This document shows positions 36,642-45,184 of a stretch of 64,000 bases of DNA, one piece after another. The position numbers and the translations under genes are program-made. A model generated the notes under the pieces. It was not told the DNA's origin. It did no database searches and worked only from the letters and a program-made list of their open reading frames with translations. This stretch comes from Propionivibrio hellwigii (GTDB lineage: Bacteria > Pseudomonadota > Gammaproteobacteria > Burkholderiales > Rhodocyclaceae). The DNA lies in NCBI RefSeq assembly GCF_041770905.1, contig NZ_JBEUWX010000003.1, positions 62,001-126,000 on the forward strand. Direction: 5' to 3'. Positions within the stretch are counted from its first letter, which is position 1; each line of letters starts with the position of its first letter.

Positions 36642-37636
36642 ATCCGCGCCCCCATACGCTGCGCGCCTTTTACGCATTTCTGGCGCGCAACCCATCGGTA
36701 TTTACGCTGACGCTCATCGTTCTTGTCTGCCTGATCGTCGGCAGCATCAATCCGCGTTTCTGGCAGCTTGCCACGCTGTTCGACATTTTGCGCGGCTGCG
36801 TCGTGCTCGGCTTGTTCGCGCTCGGCGTGCTGGCAGTGCTTGCCGCTGGCGGGCTGGACGTTTCCTTCACGGCGATCGCGGCGCTGACCATGTATTCGAT
36901 CACGCGGCTGGTCATCGAGCAGGCGCCCGGCCTATCCATCATCGCGATCTTTGCGCTGGGCGCAGGCGGCGGGCTGCTGCTCGGCGCCATCAACGGCGTT
37001 CTGGTGCATACACTGCGCGCGCCTTCGCTAATCGTCACCATCGGGACGCAATACGTCATCCGCAGCCTGCTGCTGACGTTCGTCGGCACCGCCTTGATCA
37101 TCAACGTGCCCGAGGCGATGGAGTCATTCGGCAAACTGGCGCTCTGGCGTTACCAGACAGCGGACGGCGGTCTCGCCGTCCTGCCCGCCTTTGTGCTCGC
37201 GCTGGCCGCCGCCGCGCTGCTCACCTGGTGGATTCTCAACCGCACCCTGCTCGGCCGCGCCGTGTTCGCCATTGGCGGCAGCCTGCCCGTCGCCGAGCGT
37301 CTCGGCTTCCGCCTGCGCACGGTGCAGATCTTCGTTTTCGCCTACGCCGGCCTGCTCGCGGGCATCGCCGGCGTCATCCACGTTTCCGGCAACCGGTTGG
37401 CCAATCCCTTCGATCTGGCCGGCAGCGAACTGGACGTCATCGCCGCGGTCATTCTGGGCGGCGCCCGCATCACCGGCGGCACAGGCACCGTCCTCGGAAC
37501 GCTGCTCGGCGTCGTGCTGGTGACGCTGGTCAACAACAGCCTCGTGCTGGCCGGCGTTCCCAGCACCTGGCAAAAAGTCATCGTCGGCGCCTTCATCGTC
37601 CTGGCCGGCGCCATGTTCGCCAGCCGCTCCCCGTAA
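36629..37636 (+). CDS. Sugar-type ABC transporter permease 2 (LsrD/RhaQ-like)
   Basis: The 335-residue membrane protein has about nine hydrophobic segments with LFALGVLAVLAAGGLDVSFTA and GGSLPVAERLGFRLRTVQIF, the RbsC-family loop. It is clearly different from permease 1, so the channel is probably a heterodimer. It overlaps the ATPase gene, showing translational coupling. A repeat array follows its stop codon. Confidence 0.9.
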   Translation: MPGLNPRPHTLRAFYAFLARNPSVFTLTLIVLVCLIVGSINPRFWQLATLFDILRGCVVLGLFALGVLAVLAAGGLDVSFTAIAALTMYSITRLVIEQAPGLSIIAIFALGAGGGLLLGAINGVLVHTLRAPSLIVTIGTQYVIRSLLLTFVGTALIINVPEAMESFGKLALWRYQTADGGLAVLPAFVLALAAAALLTWWILNRTLLGRAVFAIGGSLPVAERLGFRLRTVQIFVFAYAGLLAGIAGVIHVSGNRLANPFDLAGSELDVIAAVILGGARITGGTGTVLGTLLGVVLVTLVNNSLVLAGVPSTWQKVIVGAFIVLAGAMFASRSP

Positions 37637-37671
37637 GCCTGATTCACCCGCCGCCACGCCGCACAGACCAG

Positions 37672-37945
37672 CGCCGGAGCCCGCGTAAACAGGGCGTCTC
37701 TGAGCAGGCGCCCGGAGGTTCTTGATTTACGTGCATTTCCGAAGGGCTGCCCGCCAGCCCTTTGTTTATAAGGGTTTCAGAGGTGACTACCCGAAAACGC
37801 CCTATTCACGCGGGGTTGCGGGCAGCCCTTTTTAAAGACCAGACAATTTATAGCGGCTCAACTTTGCCAAAAGACAAGGCGGCGAGTCGCAGGCAGACCA
37901 TTCAGTACGGCAAGGCAAGCCAGCGCGGTATTCCGGCCGGACGTA
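37672..37945. repeat. Family A array followed by a family B element
   Basis: The 450-bp gap 37637-38088 has no gene. Family A modules (GCCCGCGTAAACAGGGC, CCCTTTGTTTATAAGGG and GCCCTATTCACGCGGGG) fill 37672-37830. A family B element follows, starting TAGCGGCTCAACTTTGCC at 37853, with the internal CAGTACGGCAAGGCAAGCCAG. Confidence 0.7.
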
Positions 37946-38088
37946 GAAGCGCTTTATTTCGCGGCACGCCGGGCTGTGGCCTACGGGGCGGCATCGCACT
38001 AAAATAGGCGGCATTGCATCTGCATTGAATATGGCAGAAGCTTCCGCCGATTGTTTTTCGCTTTCTTTTCTGTTTTTTCATTGCTCCC

Positions 38089-39114
38089 ATGTCCGATTTT
38101 TTTCCTTCGTGGTTTTCCATTCCGCTGCTGCCCGCCTCGCTTTGGCTGCCGACGGCGGCGCTGGCCGCCGTCCTGCTCGATCGCTTTCTCGGCGAGTTGC
38201 CGCGCTTTCATCCGCTGGTCGGCTTTGGCGCATTCGTCGATCTGCTCGAAAAGCTGCTGAACCCGTCGCCGCAGCGGGGCGACAATGCGCTGGAAAGCCG
38301 CTTCATCGGCCTGCTCGCCTGGGGGACGGCGGTGCTGCCGTGGGTGGCGCTGGCGGCCTGGCTGACCTGGCCGCGCAAGACGCCGATCAACTGGCTGTTC
38401 GACACGCTGCTGCTTTATTTTGCGCTGGGCGGGCGCAGTCTGACCGAGCACGCCGAGCGCGTCGCGCGCGATCTGGCCGCCGGCAATCTGGCGGCGGCGC
38501 GGCGGCACGTCGGCTGGATCGTGTCGCGCCGTACCGACGATCTGGATAAATCGGGCGTCGCCAGGGCGGCGGTGGAGTCAACGCTGGAAAACGGCAACGA
38601 CGCGATCTTCGGCACGCTGTTCTGGTTCGCGCTTTTTGGCGGCGCCGGCGCGGTGCTCTTCCGGCTGGCCAATACACTTGATGCCATGTGGGGCTACAAG
38701 AACGAACGCTTTTTGCATTTCGGCTGGGCGGCGGCGCGCATTGACGATGTGCTTAACTTCATCCCCGCGCGGCTGACGGCGCTTTCCTACGCTGTGTGCG
38801 GCAATACGCGGCAGGCGCTCGATTGCTGGCGGCAGCAGGCCTCCGGCTGGGAAAGCCCGAACGCCGGGCCGGTGATGGCCGCCGGTGCGGGCAGCCTGGG
38901 CGTCGTGCTCGGCGGTGCGGCGATTTACCACGGCAATGTTGAAGAACGCCCGCCACTGGGCGTCGGCCGGCCGCCGCGCGCTGAGGACATTTTCCGCGCT
39001 ATCGCGCTGGTGCGCCACAGCCTGATGCTGTGGGTCGGGCTGTTCCTGCTCGGCGGGGCGTTGATTGCCCTGCGTAACCTGATTGCCATTATCGGAGGCG
39101 CGGCCGGTGCTTGA
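38089..39114 (+). CDS. cbiB: Adenosylcobinamide-phosphate synthase CbiB
   Basis: The 341-residue membrane protein joins the aminopropanol (phosphate) arm to cobyric acid. The CbiB features are present: LLDRFLGELPRFHPLVGFG near the N-terminus, ARRHVGWIVSRRTDDLD, and ANTLDAMWGYKN with RIDDVLNFIPARLTAL. About five membrane segments are visible. It starts the run cbiB-cobD-btuF-btuC-btuD and overlaps cobD by 8 bp. Confidence 0.95.
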   Translation: MSDFFPSWFSIPLLPASLWLPTAALAAVLLDRFLGELPRFHPLVGFGAFVDLLEKLLNPSPQRGDNALESRFIGLLAWGTAVLPWVALAAWLTWPRKTPINWLFDTLLLYFALGGRSLTEHAERVARDLAAGNLAAARRHVGWIVSRRTDDLDKSGVARAAVESTLENGNDAIFGTLFWFALFGGAGAVLFRLANTLDAMWGYKNERFLHFGWAAARIDDVLNFIPARLTALSYAVCGNTRQALDCWRQQASGWESPNAGPVMAAGAGSLGVVLGGAAIYHGNVEERPPLGVGRPPRAEDIFRAIALVRHSLMLWVGLFLLGGALIALRNLIAIIGGAAGA

Positions 39115-40093
39115 ACATGGCGGCAGACTGCGCGCCGCAGCGCAGCAATACGGCATTCCGCTCGTCGACTGGCTCGACCTGTCGACCGGCATCAACCCCG
39201 ACACCTATCCGGTGCCGCCGCTCGACCCGGCCTGCTGGAACCGCCTGCCGGAAGACAACGACGGGCTGGAAGCCGCCGCCGCAGGCTATTACGGCAGCGA
39301 GCGCCTGCTTGCCCTGCCCGGCTCACAGGCCGGCATCATGGGCTTGCCGGCGATGTTTCCCGCGCAAACCCTTGCCTGCGTTGCGCCGATTTACGAAGAA
39401 CATCCGTATGCCTGGCAACGCGCCGGGCACACGGTCCGCCGCCTGCCGACACTGGCGCGCGCACTGGCCGGGGCAACGCCGCTGGTTCTGCTGTGCAACC
39501 CGAACAACCCGACGGCGACGGCGACGCCGCGCGCCGATTTGTGCGCTGCCGCCGAGCAGCTGCACCGGCGGGGCGGCTGGCTGATCGTCGACGAAGCCTT
39601 TGCCGACGCCGAGCCGGAAAACAGCATCGTTTCCCTGGCTGGGAGCGACGCGGCGCCCAACCTGATCGTTCTACGCTCGCTCGGCAAATTCTTCGGCCTG
39701 GCGGGGGCGCGCGTCGGCTTTGTGTTCGGCGCGCCCGAAAAACTCGCCGTGCTACGCGAAATGCTCGGCCCCTGGCCGCTCGCGCATCCCTCGCGGGCGG
39801 TGGCGCGCCAGGCGCTGTGCGATACCGCCTGGCAGAAGACCGCGCGACACCGCCTGATCGCCGGTTCACAACGGCTGGCCGGCATGCTCGCGCCGCTCGG
39901 CGAAGTCGGCCGCACGGCGCTGTTTTGTACCCTGCATAGCCGGCGCACCGCCGAGCTGGCCGATCATTTTGCTCGTCACGCCATCCTCGTCCGTCGCTTT
40001 GACGAACACGGACTGCTGCGTTTTGGTCTGCCGGGCGCCGAAAACGAATGGCAGCGTCTGCACGCGGCGCTGGCCGCCTGTCCGAAAGGGTAA
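39107..40093 (+). CDS. cobD: Threonine-phosphate decarboxylase CobD
   Basis: The 328-residue PLP enzyme makes 1-amino-2-propanol phosphate from threonine phosphate for CbiB. Aminotransferase class I/II features are present: LDLSTGINP, CNPNNPTATATP, VDEAFAD and the PLP lysine motif LRSLGKFFGLAGARVGF. I chose the GTG at 39107 because GGAGG lies eight bases upstream and the product starts MLEHGGRLRAAA, the family start. A TTG 24 bases earlier is the alternative. The start overlaps the end of cbiB. Confidence 0.94.
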   Translation: MLEHGGRLRAAAQQYGIPLVDWLDLSTGINPDTYPVPPLDPACWNRLPEDNDGLEAAAAGYYGSERLLALPGSQAGIMGLPAMFPAQTLACVAPIYEEHPYAWQRAGHTVRRLPTLARALAGATPLVLLCNPNNPTATATPRADLCAAAEQLHRRGGWLIVDEAFADAEPENSIVSLAGSDAAPNLIVLRSLGKFFGLAGARVGFVFGAPEKLAVLREMLGPWPLAHPSRAVARQALCDTAWQKTARHRLIAGSQRLAGMLAPLGEVGRTALFCTLHSRRTAELADHFARHAILVRRFDEHGLLRFGLPGAENEWQRLHAALAACPKG

Positions 40094-40099
40094 TGCCGC

Positions 40100-41002
40100 A
40101 TGACGCCGAATAAACTTCTTTGGCTCTGCCTCTGGCTGCTGTCCGCATCGAACGCGCTGGCCGCCGGCATCAGCGTGCGCGACGACACCGGCGCGACGGT
40201 CAGCCTGGCGCAGCCGGCGCAACGCATCGTCACGCTGTCGCCGCATCTGGCGGAAACCGTGTTTGCCGCCGGCGCGGGCGGGCAGATCGTCGGCACGGTC
40301 GATTACAGCAACTATCCCGAAGCCGCCCGTCGCATCCCGCGCGTCGGCGGTTATTCGCGTTTCGATCTGGAAGCCGTGGTGGCGCTCAAACCCGATCTGA
40401 TCATCGCCTGGGAAGGCGGGAATGCGCCGGCGCACCTGCAAAAACTGCGCCGCCTGGGGCTGCCGGTCTATCTGTCGCAGATCAGCCGGCTCGAAGACAT
40501 CGCCGGCGAAATCGAACGGATCGGCGTCCTGGCCGGCACCCGCCAGAGCGCGGATACGGCGGCGCGCACCTTCCGCCAGCGTCTGGCGGATTTGCAGGCG
40601 CGCTACGCCGGCCGCCCCGTGGTACGCACGTTTTACGAAGTCTGGCACCAGCCGCTGAAAACGATCGGCGGGCAACAGTTCATTTCCAGCGTCATCCGCC
40701 TGTGCGGCGGCGAAAACGTGTTCGGCACACTGACCGCCACGGCGCCGGATGTGACCGTCGAAGCCGTGCTGGCCGCCAACCCGGAAGCCATCATCGCCAG
40801 CGGCATGGGCGAAGCGCGCCCCGAATGGCTGGACGACTGGCAAGCGCGCCCCGGCCTGCTGGCCGCACAACGGAAAAACCTCTTTTTCATTCCGCCCGAC
40901 CTGATCCAGCGCCACACGCCGCGCCTGCTCGACGGCGCCGAGCGGCTCTGCCAGCACCTCGAAACGGCGCGCAGCCGGCGGCCGGCGGGTAGCCGGCAAT
41001 AG
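40100..41002 (+). CDS. btuF: Cobalamin ABC transporter substrate-binding protein BtuF
   Basis: The 300-residue protein has a signal peptide (LLWLCLWLLSASNALA) and the helical-backbone class III fold seen in BtuF. Visible blocks are RIVTLSPHLAETVFAAGAG, RVGGYSRFDLEAVVALKPDLIIAW and FYEVWHQPLKTIGGQQFI. It delivers corrinoids from BtuB to BtuCD. It lies 6 bp after cobD and 17 bp before btuC. Confidence 0.93.
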   Translation: MTPNKLLWLCLWLLSASNALAAGISVRDDTGATVSLAQPAQRIVTLSPHLAETVFAAGAGGQIVGTVDYSNYPEAARRIPRVGGYSRFDLEAVVALKPDLIIAWEGGNAPAHLQKLRRLGLPVYLSQISRLEDIAGEIERIGVLAGTRQSADTAARTFRQRLADLQARYAGRPVVRTFYEVWHQPLKTIGGQQFISSVIRLCGGENVFGTLTATAPDVTVEAVLAANPEAIIASGMGEARPEWLDDWQARPGLLAAQRKNLFFIPPDLIQRHTPRLLDGAERLCQHLETARSRRPAGSRQ

Positions 41003-41019
41003 GGAATAGGGAACAGCGC

Positions 41020-42021
41020 ATGCAAACTCGCCGCCGCGCCCTGCTGATTCTCGCCGCTCTGAGCCTATTGACCTTGATCAGCCTGCTGCTTGCGCTCTCG
41101 CTCGGCAATGTTCCTCTCGGGCTGAGGGAGGCGCTCGCCGCCCTGTTCGGGCGCGGCGAGGGGATGGCGGTTGAGGTCGTGCGCAGTCTGCGCCTGCCGC
41201 GCGCCCTGGCCGGGCTGGCCTGCGGCGGCCTGCTCGCCGTCTCCGGCGCGCTGTTGCAGGTGCTGCTGCGCAATCCGCTCGCCGATCCGTATGTACTCGG
41301 TATTTCCGGCGGCGCCAGCGTCGGCGCGCTGCTCGTCATGCTTCTCGGCCTGACCGGCGGCATCGGCGTCGGCGCGGCGGCGTTCTGCGGCGCGCTAGCC
41401 GCCATGTTCATGGTCTTCGGCCTGGCGCACGGCAACGGCGGCTGGACACAGACGCGGCTGCTGCTCACCGGCGTCATCGTCGCCTCCGGCTGCGGCGCTG
41501 CCGTGGCGCTGATGCTGTCGATCGCGCCGGACTACAAGCTGCATGGCATGCTGTTCTGGCTGATGGGCGATCTTTCGCAGGCAGGCAATCCGGCGCCGGG
41601 GCTGGGGGCGCTGGCGCTGATCGTTCTGGCAACGCTGCCCTTTGCGCGCGAACTCAATCTGCTGGCGCGCAACGCTGATCTGGCGCAGACGCTCGGCGTC
41701 GAAATCGGCCGTCTGCGGCTTGCCGTTTACGTCATCGCTTCGCTGGCAACCGCCACCGCCGTGACACAGGTCGGCTCGGTCGGCTTCATCGGCCTGATCG
41801 TGCCGCACCTCACCCGCCTGGCCGTCGGCAACGACCAGCGCATTCTGCTGCCGGCCTCGGCGCTGGCGGGCGGCAGCTTGCTGGTGGTTGCCGATACGCT
41901 GGCGCGCACGCTCATCGCGCCGCAGCAACTGCCCGTCGGCGTGCTGACTGCGCTGATCGGCGTGCCCGTTTTTCTGTTTCTGCTCTCGCGCGACCCGCAC
42001 GCTTCTTCCGCGCATTCTTGA
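41020..42021 (+). CDS. btuC: Cobalamin ABC transporter permease BtuC
   Basis: The 333-residue FecCD-family permease has about ten membrane helices. Motifs include RLPRALAGLACGGLLAVSGALLQVLLRNPLADPYVLGISGGAS and GFIGLIVPHLTRL, shared by BtuC and siderophore permeases. Cobalamin assignment comes from the neighbouring btuF, cobD and cbiB genes. Its stop codon region overlaps possible starts of btuD. Confidence 0.92.
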   Translation: MQTRRRALLILAALSLLTLISLLLALSLGNVPLGLREALAALFGRGEGMAVEVVRSLRLPRALAGLACGGLLAVSGALLQVLLRNPLADPYVLGISGGASVGALLVMLLGLTGGIGVGAAAFCGALAAMFMVFGLAHGNGGWTQTRLLLTGVIVASGCGAAVALMLSIAPDYKLHGMLFWLMGDLSQAGNPAPGLGALALIVLATLPFARELNLLARNADLAQTLGVEIGRLRLAVYVIASLATATAVTQVGSVGFIGLIVPHLTRLAVGNDQRILLPASALAGGSLLVVADTLARTLIAPQQLPVGVLTALIGVPVFLFLLSRDPHASSAHS

Positions 42022-42029
42022 AAGAAGCG

Positions 42030-42860
42030 ATGGGCACAAAGGGCAAGCCGATGAAAACGATGGAATCTTCCCCCCTATCCGGCGACAAGCACGCGCCGAT
42101 CCTGCAACTGCGCCGGCTGTCGGTCGGCATCGGTGAGCGCCGTTTTTGCCGCGACCTTGATCTGACCTTGCGGCCGGGGGAGCGGCTGGCGATTCTCGGA
42201 CGCAACGGGACCGGCAAATCGACGCTGCTTTCCGTACTCACCGGGCTGCGCGCGCCGCTGACCGGCGAAGTGCACCTGGCCGGACGCCCCTATGCCGCCT
42301 TCAGTGCGCGGCAGGCCGCACAATTGCGCGGCTGGCTGCCGCAGGCGCAGCGCGACGCCTTTGCTTCGACGGTATTGGAAACGGCATTGATCGGCCGCCA
42401 TCCGCACCTTGACCGCTGGAACTGGGAAACGGAGGACGACGTGCGCATTGCCCGCACAGCGCTGACCGCCGTCGGGCTGGACGGCATGGAGCGGCGCGAC
42501 GTGCAGACGCTTTCCGGCGGCGAACGACAGCGTCTGGCCGTCGCCACCCTGCTGGCGCAGTCGCCGCGCCTGTTTTTTCTTGACGAACCTTCGACCTACC
42601 TCGATCTGAAACACCAGATCGCCGTGCTCGAAATTTTTGCGCGGGAAGCGCGCGAGCGTCAGGCCGCCGTTGTCATGGTGCTGCACGAACCGGCGCTGGC
42701 GGCGCGTTTTTGCGACCGGGCGCTGCTGATGTATGGCGATGGATGCGTCGATACCGGCAGCATTGCCGAGATGCTGACGGCCGAACGTTTATCCGCGCTG
42801 TTCGAATATCCGCTGGCGCGCACAGAATGCGGCGGCTACGCCGGCTTCATCGCGCAGTAA
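42030..42860 (+). CDS. btuD: Cobalamin ABC transporter ATPase BtuD
   Basis: The 276-residue ATPase has Walker A GRNGTGKST, the signature LSGGERQRLAVA and Walker B LFFLDEPSTYLDL, followed by the H-loop VLHEP. I chose ATG 42030; a TTG at 42018 and an ATG at 42051 are alternatives. It completes the BtuFCD importer, last in the run that begins with cbiB. Confidence 0.92.
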   Translation: MGTKGKPMKTMESSPLSGDKHAPILQLRRLSVGIGERRFCRDLDLTLRPGERLAILGRNGTGKSTLLSVLTGLRAPLTGEVHLAGRPYAAFSARQAAQLRGWLPQAQRDAFASTVLETALIGRHPHLDRWNWETEDDVRIARTALTAVGLDGMERRDVQTLSGGERQRLAVATLLAQSPRLFFLDEPSTYLDLKHQIAVLEIFAREARERQAAVVMVLHEPALAARFCDRALLMYGDGCVDTGSIAEMLTAERLSALFEYPLARTECGGYAGFIAQ

Positions 42861-42865
42861 CGCGC

Positions 42866-43184
42866 AAGCGGCTTCAATAACGACTTCCCTTGCCAAATTA
42901 CGGTGCCGCTGTGTTAGCCTGGCCTTGCCGTACTGAATTGTACTGCCTGCGGCTCGCCGCCTTGTCTTTGGCAACGTCGAGCCATAGCGGCTTCCTTTGC
43001 CAAAATACTCCGTTGGCTCGCCTTGCCGTACTACTCGTACTGTCAGCGGCTTGTCGCCTTGTCTTTGGCAACGTCGAGCCATAGCGGCTTTCTTCGCCAA
43101 AATACGTCGTTGGCTCGCCTTGTCGTACTACTCGTACTGCCTGCGGCTCGCCGCCTTGTCTTTTGGCAAAGTCGAGCCGCTATT
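42866..43184 (-). repeat. Three tandem family B units (about 97 bp each)
   Basis: Three units begin near 42866, 42985 and 43082; the last two are exactly 97 bp apart. Each reads, in this orientation, from AGCGGCTT-CTTTGCCAAAATAC through TTGCCGTACTACTCGTACTG to CGCCTTGTCTTTGGCAACGTCGAGCC. The array begins 6 bp after the btuD stop codon. The third unit runs into a family C element, forming the inverted B-C composite. Confidence 0.82.
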
Positions 43185-43211
43185 TGCGCTTGCGGAGTTC
43201 TCTCTGAAATC

Positions 43212-43290
43212 CATAAAAACAGGGCAGAAAACATAAAATGCCCTGAAGCCCCCTAAATACGTGGGCCTCAGGGCATCAAAAAACATAAAC
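43212..43290 (-). repeat. Family C palindromic element
   Basis: ACATAAAATGCCCTGAAGC to GGGCATCAAAAAACATAAA, the reverse orientation of the copies at 20050 and 25949. The short link to the preceding B unit (GCTTGCGGAGTTCTCTCTGAA) is the inverse of the link in those copies. Confidence 0.75.
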
Positions 43291-43329
43291 TGGAACATTG
43301 CGCCCGACCAACGCTCAGCAACCGTGTAG

Positions 43330-43560
43330 AACCGTGTAGATATAAGGCATTTCCAGGGCGCGCTGCCCGCCAGCCTGACTATGTAGGGAATCTCCAAGGT
43401 GGGTGCTCTAGCGCCCTTGTAAACAAGGCATCTCCGGGCACATTGCCCTGAAGCCCTTTATTTACAAGTGTTCCAGAGGCGCCTGCCCGCAAATGCCCTA
43501 TTCACACGGGTTTCGGAGGAGGTGTCGGGAAACGCCCTGTTTACGCGGGTTTGCGGCCAC
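43330..43560. repeat. Family A hairpin module array upstream of riboswitch 1
   Basis: Modules such as GCCCTTGTAAACAAGGC, CCCTTTATTTACAAG and GCCCTATTCACACGGG fill the space up to about 20 bp before the riboswitch 1 promoter. Confidence 0.7.
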
Positions 43561-43578
43561 CCTTTCGGAAAGGTGCAA

Positions 43579-43609
43579 TTGACAGGCGCGCGCGCAGGTT
43601 AGCTATAAT
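43579..43609 (+). promoter_or_regulatory. Sigma-70 promoter for riboswitch 1 transcript
   Basis: Perfect TTGACA (43579-43584) and perfect TATAAT (43604-43609), spaced by 19 bp, which is slightly long. It lies just upstream of the cobalamin riboswitch and is the best promoter match seen in the window. Confidence 0.8.
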
Positions 43610-43619
43610 CGGCTCCTCG

Positions 43620-43777
43620 TTCGGTTCGATGAAACGGAACACGGTGCCAATCCGTGGCGGGCCCGCCGCTGTATCCGGGGACGAACGCCGCACTATCGCA
43701 AGAGAGCCACCGTCGGCATCCGATGGGAAGGCGCGGCGGTTCGGACGATCCGGGAGCCAGAAGACGTCTCGAACCCT
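43620..43777 (+). promoter_or_regulatory. Cobalamin riboswitch 1 (cobT2-pncB)
   Basis: Conserved parts of the B12 aptamer are present in order: CGGTGCCAATCCG, GGGCCCGCCGCTGT, GGGGACGAACG, GAGAGCCACCG (usual GCCACTG, one change), GATGGGAAGGC and GGGAGCCAGAAGAC. The outer helix is formed by GGTTCGA and TCGAACC. It should reduce expression of cobT2 and pncB when adenosylcobalamin is abundant. A 34-codon frame lies between it and cobT2. Confidence 0.92.
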
Positions 43778-43869
43778 GTTGCTGTCAACGCATTGAATCT
43801 GCCGGCGACGCACTATCAGGCATTTCCGCAGCCGCGCAATTCGATGGCATTCATCCCGAGGAACGGATC

Positions 43870-43974
43870 ATGCGCGTCACCATGACACCGCGGCCGGTCG
43901 GCCGCATTTTGCCCATTGCCCCTTTTTTGCCCGACGCGCCTCCGCGTCCGTGTTCAACGCAACGCCCGCGCTAG
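43870..43974 (+). CDS. Possible 34-residue leader peptide after riboswitch 1
   Basis: An ATG with GAGGA seven bases upstream opens a 34-codon frame rich in proline and arginine (starts MRVTMTPRPVGRILP, one cysteine). It is not recognised. A frame of the same length, with a similar TxTP start and a better ribosome site, follows riboswitch 2. It could be a leader peptide, a tiny protein or chance. Confidence 0.3.
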   Translation: MRVTMTPRPVGRILPIAPFLPDAPPRPCSTQRPR

Positions 43975-44096
43975 CAACACGCTTCCCCTGAACCTATATG
44001 GCATGCCGGCAAAGGGCAGTCGAAACAGTGCCACGCACACCCAACCGGCTTCACCCAATCCGCCGCCTCATGCCGACCCGACTCCAGGAGCATTGA

Positions 44097-45143
44097 ATGA
44101 ATATGAATGAAACCCTGTTCAACGTGCCTGCGCTCGACCGCACGTTGACCGCCGCACTACAACGCAAGATCGACCGCAAAACCAAGCCGCTCGGCGCGCT
44201 CGGCCAGATCGAAACGATGGCGATGCAGATCGGCCTGATCCAGCGCACGCTGACGCCGCAATTTAAGCAACCGCATTTTGTCGTCTTTGCCGGCGACCAC
44301 GGCGCCACCCGTTTGGGCATTTCAAGCGCCTCGCAGGAAGTCACCTGGCAAATGGTGGAAAATTTTCTCGCCGGCGGCGCCGGCATCAATGTGTTCGTGC
44401 GCCAGAACGGCCTGGGCATCACCATTGTCGATGCCGGCGTGGCGCACAATTTCGGCCCGCGGCCGGGGCTGGTCGATGCCAAGATTGCGGCCGGAACGCG
44501 CAATTACGTCGACGAACCGGCAATGACGGCGGCGCAATGCGCGCTCGCCATGCAGCGCGGCGCGCACATCGTGGCCTCGCTCGTCGCAGCGGGCAGCAAC
44601 GTCATCGGCTTCGGCGAAATGGGCATCGGCAACAGCTCGTCGGCCTCGCTGATCACGCACTGCCTGACCTGCGCGCCGCTCGACGAATGCATCGGCCGTG
44701 GCGCCGGACTGGGCGAAGCCGGGTTGCAACGCAAGCGCCGGCTGCTGGCGCAGGCCTTGGCGCGAGCAGGCCAGCCACGAGCGCCGCTGACGGTGCTGGC
44801 CGAATTCGGCGGCTTTGAAATCGCCATGATGGCCGGCGCCATGCTCGGCGCGGCGCAGGCAGGCGTGCTCCTGCTGATCGACGGTTTCATCGCCGGTTCA
44901 GCGGCGCTTGTCGCCTCGCGCCTGGCGCCGCATTTTGCCGAGTACTGCATTTTCTGTCACCATTCCGTCGAGCCTGGACACCGCATCCAGCTCGCCGCCA
45001 TGAATGCCGACCCGCTGATCGATCTGCGCCTGCGTCTGGGCGAAGGCACGGGCGCGGCGCTGGCGTACCCGCTGGTATTGGCGGCCGTCAATTTTCTCAA
45101 TGAAATGGCGAGCTTTGAATCTGCCGGCGTGTCGGATCACTAA
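44097..45143 (+). CDS. cobT: CobT paralogue (copy 2), lower-ligand base phosphoribosyltransferase
   Basis: The 348-residue protein keeps the CobT fold and key residues: DRKTKPLGALGQIE, FAGDHGATRLGISSASQEVTW, GFGEMGIGN and the catalytic glutamate (about 316) in LGEGTGA. It differs clearly from copy 1 at 27480 (for example FGEMGIG against VGEKGIG). It has a good ribosome site (CCAGGAG) and follows a B12 riboswitch, unlike copy 1. It may activate a different lower-ligand base, or be the regulated isozyme. It is followed by pncB, whose product leads to the CobT co-substrate. Confidence 0.93.
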   Translation: MNMNETLFNVPALDRTLTAALQRKIDRKTKPLGALGQIETMAMQIGLIQRTLTPQFKQPHFVVFAGDHGATRLGISSASQEVTWQMVENFLAGGAGINVFVRQNGLGITIVDAGVAHNFGPRPGLVDAKIAAGTRNYVDEPAMTAAQCALAMQRGAHIVASLVAAGSNVIGFGEMGIGNSSSASLITHCLTCAPLDECIGRGAGLGEAGLQRKRRLLAQALARAGQPRAPLTVLAEFGGFEIAMMAGAMLGAAQAGVLLLIDGFIAGSAALVASRLAPHFAEYCIFCHHSVEPGHRIQLAAMNADPLIDLRLRLGEGTGAALAYPLVLAAVNFLNEMASFESAGVSDH

Positions 45144-45184
45144 GGCCGCATGCGAAATTGCGGCGGACGAAAAACGAGGTGGTA

